NCBI GenBank assembly: GCA_031282465.1
Contig: JAITDR010000133.1
Coordinates: 1-7,896, forward strand
Reading direction: 5' to 3'
Length of the DNA stretch: 7,896 nucleotides
From: Desulfovibrio sp.
GTDB lineage: Bacteria > Desulfobacterota > Desulfovibrionia > Desulfovibrionales > Desulfovibrionaceae
In this document: positions 1-6,608 of the stretch, in pieces
Position numbering within the stretch: position 1 is the stretch's first letter
Layout of the letters: each line of letters opens with the position of its first letter
Notes under the pieces: generated by a model
Databases searched by the model: none
Told to the model about the DNA's origin: nothing
What the model saw: only the letters and a program-made list of their open reading frames with translations
Program-made: the position numbers and the translations under genes

Positions 1-693
1 CAACGCGCGTACGCTGAAACGCCCGGTAAGGTCCAGGGCATGGGCATGCAGTCTTGCAGCGACGTCCCGGCCGAGCTCCTGTTCCGCTGCCCCCCCCAAA
101 AGCACGGGTTTGTGTCCGAATTCGAGCAGACGGCGACACAGCCCGACCCAGAACGCGGCGTCGGGACGCTTGGCGGCCTCGCTGGCCCCAAGAAAAAGGC
201 CGATGCGCGCGCCCTCCTTGCCCTCGACAAAAACGCGCGCGCTTCGTCCGCAAGGACGCGGCGTCGTCTGCGCGGGAAAAACGTCCAGCCCGTGCAAATC
301 AGCCCAATGATACATATTGTAATAATTGTTGTGGGTCAGTGAAGCGCGGTACAATTGCCAGTTTCCGTCTATATAAAGACGCCCTGCGCCGTCCGAGCGC
401 GGACCCAGGCTGCGCTCGCTTTGCAAACGCCCGGCCAGCGCCGCCGCCTCCGGGCGATGGCTGAGGTTGACGACCAGATGATAGCGTTGCCGCTCCAGTT
501 GAGCGGCCGCTTCGTATTCGAAATACACGGCAGTGGGGGACAAGGGCAGCAACGGCTCGAAAAACGCCTTCTCGCCCAGCACAATCAGAGGATGACCCGG
601 AAACATGCGCCCGAGACCGGCAAGCAACGGAAATGAGAGCACCAGATCACCCATGCGCTGCATCTGCAGAACCAGTATGGGGGCTTCGTTCAT
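1..693 (-). CDS. Glycosyltransferase family 9 (heptosyltransferase-like) protein, C-terminus outside window
   Basis: An open frame runs from ATG at 693 to the window edge without a stop: 231 codons, roughly the first two thirds of a GT9 protein. The N-terminus (PILVLQMQRMGDLVLSFPLL, residues 5-24) is the family's first Rossmann strand and GD motif, with Asp16 at the position of the catalytic Asp of WaaC-type heptosyltransferases. Residues 164-203 carry the second-domain signature: GLFLGASEAAKRP, then PVLLGGAAEQ, which in this family contacts the ADP-sugar; Lys175 matches the conserved Lys. The family transfers heptose or related sugars from nucleotide donors in the cytoplasm, usually to LPS core. 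Here the acceptor is unknown, and the neighbours (CgeB-type transferase, FapA) make a surface or flagellar glycan possible. A GGAAG sequence lies 7 nt before the ATG. The gene follows the CgeB-type gene by 66 bp. An eight-G run lies in the GG motif codons. Confidence 0.88.
   Translation of the reverse strand, partial: MNEAPILVLQMQRMGDLVLSFPLLAGLGRMFPGHPLIVLGEKAFFEPLLPLSPTAVYFEYEAAAQLERQRYHLVVNLSHRPEAAALAGRLQSERSLGPRSDGAGRLYIDGNWQLYRASLTHNNYYNMYHWADLHGLDVFPAQTTPRPCGRSARVFVEGKEGARIGLFLGASEAAKRPDAAFWVGLCRRLLEFGHKPVLLGGAAEQELGRDVAARLHAHALDLTGRFSVRAL
90..97 (-). repeat. Eight-base G homopolymer inside the GT9 coding region
   Basis: Eight consecutive C on the + strand (G on the coding strand) encode part of the LLGG motif of the GT9 protein. 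A slip of one base would shift the frame after about residue 199 and destroy the nucleotide-sugar-binding half. Tracts like this in surface-glycan transferases are classical phase-variation sites in other bacteria, but eight G is short and may be chance in GC-rich DNA. Confidence 0.5.
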
Positions 694-759
694 CGGACTT
701 CTTCCGGTCTTTGCAGGTATGGGGAAGAAACAGCGCGGCGGTCGAGCGGTATCGCCCGT

Positions 760-2553
760 TCAACCGTAAAGCACGCGCATCGTGTCCATAAGCGAGCGCA
801 GACGGTGGTCGTAGCCGTGTTCGTGCAGGATGCGGCGACGCGCGGCCGCGGCTATACGCCGGCGTTCTTCCGGACGGTCAAGGTATTCAGCGGCAAGCGC
901 CTCGGCTTCCTCCGGGGAACGGTAGCAGATGATTTCCTTGCCCGGCTCGAAAAGCCGTTCCACCTGCTCTCTGTAATCGGTCAGCAAAAAGGAACCCGTA
1001 GCGGGCACATCGAATACCCTCTGGTTGACGGCGCCTTTCATCTGCTTGCTGGTGCTGTTGAAGTTGATTGTCGCCAGGGGATAAAAATGCGGCAGGTCGT
1101 CGTAGTACGAAAGTTCATGATGATAGTGCCAGCCGCCCTCGGGAAGTTCTTGAAACCATCCGTCGTCGCCCGCTATGAGCGGCCTGAACGGCAGCACGGC
1201 CCGGACGCAGGACAGACGGTAGGCGCGGGTCGCCTCCCAGGTGATGCTTGTTTCGTAGCCGAGTTGTTCGGCAATGCCCGGCAGAGCCTCAAAACAAGGT
1301 ATGAGTTCGGGGTATTCGCGCTCAAGAAAAATCCGCACGGAGCGTTCATCGCTCCGGGCGAATCCGGTCGCAACTTCCCGGTATGTGTCGAGCAGGCGCC
1401 CGGTAAAGCCGGTGCGTTCATTGCGCCGGAACACTTTATGCACCATCGAATTGCCGACAAAGGACAGTCTGCCGTCCCACGCCGCGGGCAAGCCCTTGAG
1501 AGCGCTCCGCCGCGCCCTGCGCGGCGGACGGAAACGCTCGGTATCCGTGCCCAGCGGCATGTAGTACACATGTTCGAAACCCAGTTCGTCGAGCGTGGGC
1601 AGATTGTCCGCATCCCACGTGAATACCGTGATCCAGGGGTTCGCCAGACGGGAAAACAAGGAAAGAATGAGATGCGGGTTGTCCACGAACCAGGAGGCCA
1701 AAGGCAGACGCAACTTTTCAAGCAGGTCTGTGAGAATGCCCTCACGGTCGACGCCCAGGTGATTGATGGTAAAAACAAAGTCCGGCTTGAATTCCACCAC
1801 TGCCGAGAGAAACTGCTCGACAAATTCGTTTTTGCCGAATTCTCCTTCGGGCACCTGCAAAAAACTGTGCGGAACCCTGAGACGTTTACAGGCCGACAGT
1901 ATTTCCCCCATGAGAAAATACTTGCTGCTGAGCAGCAGGATGCGCGTTTCGGGGGAAGCGAAGCGCACGGAGCGGGCGTTGCGCCAAAAATCGGCACGCG
2001 CGCCCGCTGCGCAGGTTTTATGTATTCGCGTGTAATAGTCCCGGTCCAGACGCAGATACAAAGGGTTGAGCAAGGGATAAAAGGGCCTGCCGTCCCGTTC
2101 CGTCTGCAGCCGCGTCAGCGCCTTGATGCCTGCATCGGCGTCCGCCTCCCCTATCCAGACTATGCCCGTGTACCGGGCAAAGCGCTCCTTTACACGACTG
2201 TACTCCATTATGTCGTCTTCCTTGTCCACCACGGCCAAGGTAAACGACGTCCCGTACGCGCTTTCAAGCCGCGCGGCAATCTCGGCAAGCGCAATCCCCG
2301 ACCCTGCGCCTATGAGTACGGGCAGATACGTCTCTTCGCGCCCTGATCCCGGAAAATCGTCCGGAGACGGCAAAAAGGCCGTTTCCCGCGTGGCTCCGCC
2401 CGGACCGGGCACAGCCACTCTTCTGCCGTTTCTGACGACCGTTATGCCCTCAATACCGACAGAAAGGCCTTGCTCCGCGCAGCCTCTCTGCGGCTGCTCC
2501 GGACAAAGCCCCGACATTTCCTTCGACGTTGTGTTCGAAGTTTTTTGTTTCAT
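760..2553 (-). CDS. CgeB/DUF3880-family glycosyltransferase
   Basis: 597 codons. The C-terminal part (about residues 490-590) shows the CgeB/Glyco_trans_1_2 pattern: INFNSTSKQMKGAVNQRVFDVPA, then GSFLLTDY, LFEPGKEIICYRSPEEA, and a helical end with HGYDHRLRSLM. The middle (about 205-345) fits DUF3880: RILLLSSKYFLMGEI, KPDFVFTINHLG, LPLASWFVDNPH and YMPLGTDTERF, the last being a typical link between the two Rossmann lobes. The N-terminal third has a further Rossmann-like stretch (PVLIGAGSGIALAEIAARLE, about 78-97), reminiscent of motility-associated (Maf-like) proteins. Such proteins are predicted GT-B glycosyltransferases; donor and acceptor cannot be read here. The gene starts 18 bp after the FapA-like gene, so the two are probably co-transcribed. 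No clear Shine-Dalgarno precedes the ATG at 2553. ATG at 2517 (residue 13) has AAGGA too close to it. The start is therefore uncertain within the first 30 residues, which are not conserved-looking. Confidence 0.85.
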   Translation of the reverse strand: MKQKTSNTTSKEMSGLCPEQPQRGCAEQGLSVGIEGITVVRNGRRVAVPGPGGATRETAFLPSPDDFPGSGREETYLPVLIGAGSGIALAEIAARLESAYGTSFTLAVVDKEDDIMEYSRVKERFARYTGIVWIGEADADAGIKALTRLQTERDGRPFYPLLNPLYLRLDRDYYTRIHKTCAAGARADFWRNARSVRFASPETRILLLSSKYFLMGEILSACKRLRVPHSFLQVPEGEFGKNEFVEQFLSAVVEFKPDFVFTINHLGVDREGILTDLLEKLRLPLASWFVDNPHLILSLFSRLANPWITVFTWDADNLPTLDELGFEHVYYMPLGTDTERFRPPRRARRSALKGLPAAWDGRLSFVGNSMVHKVFRRNERTGFTGRLLDTYREVATGFARSDERSVRIFLEREYPELIPCFEALPGIAEQLGYETSITWEATRAYRLSCVRAVLPFRPLIAGDDGWFQELPEGGWHYHHELSYYDDLPHFYPLATINFNSTSKQMKGAVNQRVFDVPATGSFLLTDYREQVERLFEPGKEIICYRSPEEAEALAAEYLDRPEERRRIAAAARRRILHEHGYDHRLRSLMDTMRVLYG

Positions 2554-2571
2554 TGCGCGGTCGGAAGGTAC

Positions 2572-3744
2572 TCAGCGGTTTTTATTACTGCGCATCTTCA
2601 CTTCGTCGTCTTCAAGATAAAAGGTGACGTCGGAATCGGTGTCGTGCGTTTGCAGATAGCCGGCGCCGATGTATATCTCGCAGCCCGGCATGACCCTGCC
2701 GGGGACCACCAGGCGGCACTCGGAGGCGCGCAGGCCGTCCTGTTCAAAACGATTCCACAGAATTTTGTGTCGTTGGGAAAGCGCCCGCAATTCGAATTTC
2801 ACCAGCTTAAGGCGTTCCGCGTATTCCTGCTCCATCACCTGATTTCTGGAACCCATGCTTTCGAAAAAAGCCTTGCGGTCCTTCAGGTAAGCTATCCGCG
2901 TCTCAATTTTCTGCAGTTGCAGATAATCGAAGGCATCGTACCCCATCATCACCCGCGTAGGCACACTGTAATCGCTGCCCAATCGGGATTCGACATAAAT
3001 CAACTTGTTGGCGAACACCGTGCCGCCCTGCAATCTGCCCTTCACAACCAGATTTCCCCCCACATAGACCATACTGTGCAGGCAGGAACCGTCAATGATG
3101 ATGTTGCCGTGCGCGCGAAGCTGCACATGCTCGCAAAACGGCAGGCGCAGGTTGCCGCCCGCCTGCACCAGCGTGGAGGGTATCAGGGGTTCTTCTTTCT
3201 GCTGCTCTTCCTGCTTCTCTTCGTCGGAGGCCAACGCCGCGTTGCCGCGTATCCCTTTAAGGCAGACCACATCACCCACGCCCTTCACCTTGGAACTTTC
3301 GATGTGTCCCTTGACCAGCACGTTGGCTGCATGCAGGGCAAACCCCGTCTGCACGTCGCCGTGTACGGCGACGTCGCCGACAAAAAAGACGTTTCCCGTG
3401 TGAAACCCGAGATCATTGCGTATATTGAGCAATCTTTTTACCGAAATCAGGCCGTTGTTGTAAAAAACGTAGCCGTTGGCTGCGGCGACGATTTTATCCG
3501 GATTGCTCTCGTGCGCAGCGCAATTCGGCCCTATGGGCAGCCGGCGCTCATGGTAGATAAAACGCGGGTCGCGGGCGTTTTCGGAAACGAATTTCAAATC
3601 GGTCAGCTCGGCAAGTACCTGCCCGCGCACCACATTCTGGACATAGCCCAGATAGCGCGAACTTATAGAGCCGTCCGGTTCCCAGACGGGAGATAATTGC
3701 GTGTGCCGGAAATCCGGGTCAAAATAATGGTGAAGGTAATACAT
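2572..3744 (-). CDS. FapA family (DUF342) protein, probable flagellar assembly or surface-structure factor
   Basis: 390 codons from ATG 3744. This start has GGAG six bases upstream. The frame stays open to a TTG at 3840, but that has no good ribosome site and adds 32 non-conserved residues. Residues 90-170 carry the DUF342 right-handed beta-helix pattern: GYVFYNNGLISVKRLL, then TGNVFFVGDVAVHGDVQTGF, ANVLVKGHIESSKVKG and GDVVCLKGIRG. A second set of short turns at about 194-268 (AGGNLRLPF, AHGNIIIDG, VYVGGNLVVKGRLQGG, RVMMG) completes the helix. Residues 270-335 look like a helical or coiled-coil segment, and the last 50 residues a small beta cap, both usual for this family. A Glu/Lys/Gln insert (about 174-186) interrupts the helix. 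FapA proteins affect flagellar assembly in vibrios; the exact role in sulfate reducers is not known to me. No signal peptide is visible. Confidence 0.87.
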   Translation of the reverse strand: MYYLHHYFDPDFRHTQLSPVWEPDGSISSRYLGYVQNVVRGQVLAELTDLKFVSENARDPRFIYHERRLPIGPNCAAHESNPDKIVAAANGYVFYNNGLISVKRLLNIRNDLGFHTGNVFFVGDVAVHGDVQTGFALHAANVLVKGHIESSKVKGVGDVVCLKGIRGNAALASDEEKQEEQQKEEPLIPSTLVQAGGNLRLPFCEHVQLRAHGNIIIDGSCLHSMVYVGGNLVVKGRLQGGTVFANKLIYVESRLGSDYSVPTRVMMGYDAFDYLQLQKIETRIAYLKDRKAFFESMGSRNQVMEQEYAERLKLVKFELRALSQRHKILWNRFEQDGLRASECRLVVPGRVMPGCEIYIGAGYLQTHDTDSDVTFYLEDDEVKMRSNKNR

Positions 3745-3748
3745 ACAA

Positions 3749-3754
3749 TACTCC
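3749..3754 (-). promoter_or_regulatory. Ribosome binding site deciding the FapA-like start
   Basis: On the minus strand CCGGAG is followed by TATTGT and ATG at 3744. The spacing of six bases after GGAG is good. This is the reason to prefer 3744 over the upstream TTG at 3840. Confidence 0.7.
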
Positions 3755-3810
3755 GGCAATATCGCTGGCCTGAAGCATCTCTCCCTTGAGAGCCCGATTT
3801 CCCCGTACAC

Positions 3811-3828
3811 GCTTCGGCGATACGAAGC
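3811..3828. repeat. Small inverted repeat between the STAS and FapA-like genes
   Basis: GCTTCG and CGAAGC, perfect 6-bp arms around GCGATA, lie 67 bp upstream of the revised FapA-like start. There is no T-run after it on either strand, so it is not a standard terminator. It may be an mRNA hairpin or operator half-sites; chance is quite possible at this size. Confidence 0.35.
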
Positions 3829-3871
3829 AAGGTGGGGCAACGCTTGCAGGATTACCGCAGGCAGGCTTTGC

Positions 3872-3894
3872 AGCGCTTATTGCAGGTAAGCGCT
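3872..3894. repeat. Inverted repeat overlapping the stop codon of the STAS gene
   Basis: AGCGCTTA and TAAGCGCT are perfect 8-bp arms around a 7-nt loop (TTGCAGG on the + strand). The repeat overlaps the TAG stop (3893-3895) of the STAS gene. No U-tract follows on the minus strand, so it is not a canonical intrinsic terminator. It may separate STAS expression from the downstream FapA-like gene or protect the 3' end of a processed mRNA. Confidence 0.5.
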
Positions 3895-4327
3895 ACAGCC
3901 GCAGCCTGGCGACTACATCATTTTCACTTTCGAGGATACGAAAAAACGGCAGCAGATCCAACTCCTGCAAGGAAGCTCTTATCTGCTGCGACGGACGGTA
4001 CAGGTAGAGCCCCTTGTTGCGGCCGTGCATGGAGGCGGCAAACCCGACCAACACGCCTACGGCGCTTCTGGACAAGAAGACGTCCTTAAAATCCAGGATC
4101 ACTTTGCCCGTGTTTTCCGAAACAAGATCATAAAGAGCCGCTTTAAATTCCTGGTTGTCTTTCAGAGCGATACGTCCTTGAAAACATCCGAATACGGTTT
4201 GACGCTCGTTGCCGTGAGCCGAAAAGACGCGGCACGTGTAGCGACTTCCGGCCTTGTATTCCGCGACGTTCAGCGTCAATACCTCGGCAAGGCCCTCAAG
4301 CGGATTGACATCGATAAAGTAATCCAT
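3893..4327 (-). CDS. STAS-domain protein (anti-sigma-factor-antagonist-like)
   Basis: 144 codons from ATG 4327, with GAGGAG just upstream. Residues about 45-141 form a STAS domain. They show VFGCFQGRIALKDNQEF (first strands), GKVILDFKDVFLSRSAVGVLVGF (the strand, loop and helix that carry the phospho-Ser in SpoIIAA), a third strand GLYLYRP, and a last helix with LQELDLLPFFRILESENDVV. A 44-residue N-terminal extension precedes the domain and has no motif I know. SpoIIAA-like STAS proteins bind anti-sigma kinases in a partner-switching cascade and are switched by Ser phosphorylation. Aligned with the usual DSSG loop, this protein reads S86-R87-S88-A89, so Arg sits at the phospho-Ser place and Ser flanks it. 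No anti-sigma kinase or phosphatase gene lies in the window. It is 227 bp from the gene before and 148 bp from the gene after, so its co-transcription is uncertain. Confidence 0.88.
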   Translation of the reverse strand: MDYFIDVNPLEGLAEVLTLNVAEYKAGSRYTCRVFSAHGNERQTVFGCFQGRIALKDNQEFKAALYDLVSENTGKVILDFKDVFLSRSAVGVLVGFAASMHGRNKGLYLYRPSQQIRASLQELDLLPFFRILESENDVVARLRL

Positions 4328-4399
4328 ACTCTCCTCAATCCCGGCACGGCCGCAGAGCGAGAGCGTCTATCCCGTTGCTGTCCGGCTCTCACATTCTCC

Positions 4400-4419
4400 G
4401 CGCCGTATCTTTCCGGCGC
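4400..4419. repeat. Short GC-rich inverted repeat in the leader of the STAS gene
   Basis: GCGCCG and CGGCGC, perfect 6-bp arms with an 8-nt loop, lie in the 227-bp gap 4328-4554. A second weaker pair (GAGAGC/GCTCTC) is nearby. No T-run and no convincing promoter hexamers are visible in this gap, and no frame in it looks like a protein. Confidence 0.3.
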
Positions 4420-4554
4420 TTGCCCGCGCAAAGCCTCTTCAACTCCAAAGCGCTGCGGAGAGGGATGTGATCCTGTTCCAGGTACGCTTTTCTCGTGGTT
4501 ATGGTTTTGTCTACTCCAAGTCGCGGCTTTGTACAAGAGCGCCGACGCAAGCCG

Positions 4555-6321
4555 TCATGTCCGTATGCGCCGTTTGCCCGCTTGCGGCTGCGCGGCTTCT
4601 TCATCTTCCGGCACAGAGACGGGGATTGTTTCCTTGTGTCCCGGCACGGAAACGGGGAGCGGGTCCTTCAGTTCCGGCAGACTGTTGTAGAGTCTCCAGA
4701 AGGTCGGCATGACTTCACTGACTGTTCCCGGATTGGCAAGGCGCAGGCCGGGTCTTGCAAAGGCGGCGAGCGCGTAGGCCATGCCCAGGTATGCGTCCGG
4801 GCAGGTCCAGGCGGCGGGAGCGCTGTCGGCGCCGGAGCGTCTCAAGACATGCGCGGAGTTGCCGTCTGCCGAGTCGGCGATGATACCGGCGCGGATTAAC
4901 AATTCCCGGGCCTGCTCTCGTTCTTCACCTTCAAAAAGCTGCAGCGCAAATGCCGCATCGGCGTTCACCGCCCCCGGACCGGCGGCGCACATGGCCAGGA
5001 ACAGCGGCGCCGGCCCACGGCTCGGACTGTAACTCAAACCTCCGCTCCACGCGCGGAATGCCGAAGGGGTGCCGGCAGCCCGCGCCCGGATGCGGACGGC
5101 ATCGCGCTCCAATTCAAGGCCGGCGAGGTTCAGCATGCGGAGCGCCTCAATGGCCGGGGGCATCTGTTCGGGCCATTCCCCTTCCAGGGTGATCGTGCCT
5201 CCTGCAAAAAAGGGCAAGGCCAGCAAAAAAGCGGAAAGGACCGGATCCAGAGGAATGGAGGCGCTCTCCGGCAGGGACGGGGAGGCAGGCCTGTATTCCA
5301 CACATGGTCCCACAGTCTCCGCGTCCGCCCCGAGCGCCTCGTGCAGAGGACGGACTTCGGCCAGGGCATGTGCGGCGGTCAAGGCCGGCACGGCCGCAAG
5401 GTTGATTCTGATCGGGGCGTTCCAGAACGGCGGAGCGAACAACAGCGCGCTCAGGGCGTCAAGCGGGAGGTCGGCCGGCACGTCGACCTGCGCGGGCAGA
5501 ACTCCCGAACACTCCAGCACGGCGGGAAGTCCGCGGCTGTGCGGAACTACATGCGCCATGCGGGCGCCGAACAACGGCAGGACGCGTCGTAATGCGCTCA
5601 GATCCGCCGCCTTCAGCCGCCCTCCTCCGTTGAGGCGCAAGGTGCCGCTTTGCTTCAGGGCCGTGAATATCATGATGTGGGCGGTCAACGAGTCGTCGCC
5701 GACAAAAAGAGTTCTGCCCGCCGGCGCAAGGGGCGGGCCGGGATCCACCCGCACGGACACAAGCCCATCGCCCGTATGGTCGCAAGCCGCGGCAACCCCG
5801 GCGCGGGCGCAGCTTTTTACCGTATCGAGCAGGGCAGACACGGGGAGCAGTTTTTGCAGACGCAAAGGACTGCCCAGGCAAGACGCCGCAAGGATGTACA
5901 TCGTCGCAGCGCGTATATCCGCAGGCCCGCGCAGAACACCCGAAATCGGCCTGCGCGGCGGTTGCAGGGTGAACACGCCCGCGTTTCGCGCCTGCTCCCG
6001 GCTCAACACCTTGATATCCTGCAACAGATTAAAAAGTTGCCGGGCAAACACCGGATCCCTGCTGAAGTCGACTACTCCCGCCTCCCAGGCCAGGCGCACC
6101 TCCTTTTCGGCGCGCACGGCCGCAGGCGTGACCGCCTGATCCCTGCCTTCCCTGATGCGCGACACCAAGGTCGCCCGACGCACCAGGAGCTTCATGAGTT
6201 CCTTGTCCAAAGCAATCAGGGCGCCCGTCGCGCCTCGCGGTCCGCCTCCGAAAGTGCCGGACTCGCCTCGTTGTCCGCCTCGTGCGGCAACTTCACGTTG
6301 GTCTTTTTTGTTGAACGTCAC
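4555..6321 (-). CDS. Fused chorismate-mutase-like and EPSP-synthase-fold protein, catalytic residues largely missing
   Basis: 588 codons from GTG 6321, with GGAG eight bases upstream (6330-6333). After a Gly-rich leader (15-32), residues 33-115 resemble an AroQ chorismate mutase: ALDKELMKLLVRRATLVSRI, then a helix ending in LFNLLQDIKVLSREQ. Residues 122-549 follow the whole EPSP synthase (AroA) fold in order. Matched by eye to E. coli AroA, the GSKSxSNR loop is GPADIRAA (132-139), GNAGTAMR is GDDSLTAH (208-215), SSQ is PLD (286-288), the KETDR segment is FEGEE (463-467), DHR is DAY (509-511), and the late Lys (AKTFP) is Glu536. Only the Arg of the RMKERP loop (R235) and one Glu (E464) seem kept. 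EPSP synthase makes EPSP from shikimate-3-phosphate and PEP, but this protein is unlikely to do so. It could be a regulatory or structural paralogue or act on another ligand. A Pro/Glu-rich tail follows residue 550. Family assignment is fairly sure; function is not. Confidence 0.8.
   Translation of the reverse strand: MTFNKKDQREVAARGGQRGESGTFGGGPRGATGALIALDKELMKLLVRRATLVSRIREGRDQAVTPAAVRAEKEVRLAWEAGVVDFSRDPVFARQLFNLLQDIKVLSREQARNAGVFTLQPPRRPISGVLRGPADIRAATMYILAASCLGSPLRLQKLLPVSALLDTVKSCARAGVAAACDHTGDGLVSVRVDPGPPLAPAGRTLFVGDDSLTAHIMIFTALKQSGTLRLNGGGRLKAADLSALRRVLPLFGARMAHVVPHSRGLPAVLECSGVLPAQVDVPADLPLDALSALLFAPPFWNAPIRINLAAVPALTAAHALAEVRPLHEALGADAETVGPCVEYRPASPSLPESASIPLDPVLSAFLLALPFFAGGTITLEGEWPEQMPPAIEALRMLNLAGLELERDAVRIRARAAGTPSAFRAWSGGLSYSPSRGPAPLFLAMCAAGPGAVNADAAFALQLFEGEEREQARELLIRAGIIADSADGNSAHVLRRSGADSAPAAWTCPDAYLGMAYALAAFARPGLRLANPGTVSEVMPTFWRLYNSLPELKDPLPVSVPGHKETIPVSVPEDEEAAQPQAGKRRIRT
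4608..4658 (-). repeat. Two-copy 33-bp tandem repeat in the tail of the EPSPS-fold gene
   Basis: An 18-bp unit beginning CCGGCAC occurs at 4608-4625 and 4641-4658 with two mismatches, 33 bp apart. It encodes two 11-residue units, LPVSVPGHKET and IPVSVPEDEEA (about residues 555-576), outside the folded domain. The tail is probably disordered and may vary in copy number between strains. Confidence 0.6.
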
Positions 6322-6329
6322 GCCCGTCG

Positions 6330-6333
6330 CTCC
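6330..6333 (-). promoter_or_regulatory. Ribosome binding site for the GTG start of the EPSPS-fold gene
   Basis: GGAG on the minus strand, then eight bases, then GTG at 6321. It supports this start rather than a later one and includes the Gly-rich leader in the protein. Confidence 0.6.
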
Positions 6334-6549
6334 GCACAGCTCCCGCGCATCCCGCGCCGTTGCCCGAAAAAATTCGTGATAACCGTCAGATGCTCACCTG
6401 CAACCGTAAGTGTTCGGCAAAACTCGAAGGGGTGTATTCCGGCTCGGGCCGGCCCCCGGCAGGGCCCCAAGACCGCGCTCCGCTCGCCGGCGACAAGCAA
6501 AATCAATGTTGAAATGCCCCCAGCGCGAACGTATCCCGCCCGTAACTTG

Positions 6550-6563
6550 CCGCGCCGGCGCGG
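6550..6563. repeat. 14-bp perfect palindrome upstream of the aprB promoter
   Basis: CCGCGCCGGCGCGG is a complete palindrome ending 17 bp before the -35 box at 6581. Its position would suit an operator or activator site, but short GC palindromes also arise by chance in such DNA. It does not resemble the TTGT...ACAA-type Rex site often found near sulfate-reduction genes. Confidence 0.35.
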
Positions 6564-6580
6564 GCACCTGAAAAAATCCG

Positions 6581-6608
6581 TTGACACGGCGTGCGCCTGC
6601 TGTAAAGT
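6581..6608 (+). promoter_or_regulatory. Sigma70-like promoter for aprBA
   Basis: A consensus -35 box TTGACA (6581-6586), a 16-bp spacer and TAAAGT (6603-6608) as -10. Transcription would start near 6615 and leave about an 80-nt leader before aprB. It is the only place in the divergent region with a full consensus -35. A strong promoter is expected, because APS reductase is abundant in sulfate reducers. Confidence 0.6.

Noticed and set aside
805..2346. A 513-codon open frame on the + strand
   Set aside because: It is antisense to the CgeB-type glycosyltransferase gene, shows no domain pattern, and is the type of long shadow expected in GC-rich coding DNA.
2470..3696. A 408-codon open frame on the + strand
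   Set aside because: It is antisense to the FapA-like gene, which has clear beta-helix repeats and a good ribosome site; this frame reads as its mirror.
3742..3840. Longer FapA-like protein starting at TTG 3840
   Set aside because: No ribosome site precedes the TTG, and the 32 extra residues are unlike the family. ATG 3744 has GGAG at the right distance.
4389..4604. A 71-codon minus-strand frame overlapping the end of the EPSPS-fold gene
   Set aside because: It starts inside the tail of that gene, is Arg/Lys-rich, lacks recognisable motifs and has no good ribosome site.
4555..6321. Calling the 588-codon gene a working aroA
   Set aside because: The fold matches, but the catalytic and substrate-binding residues do not, so I give no gene symbol.
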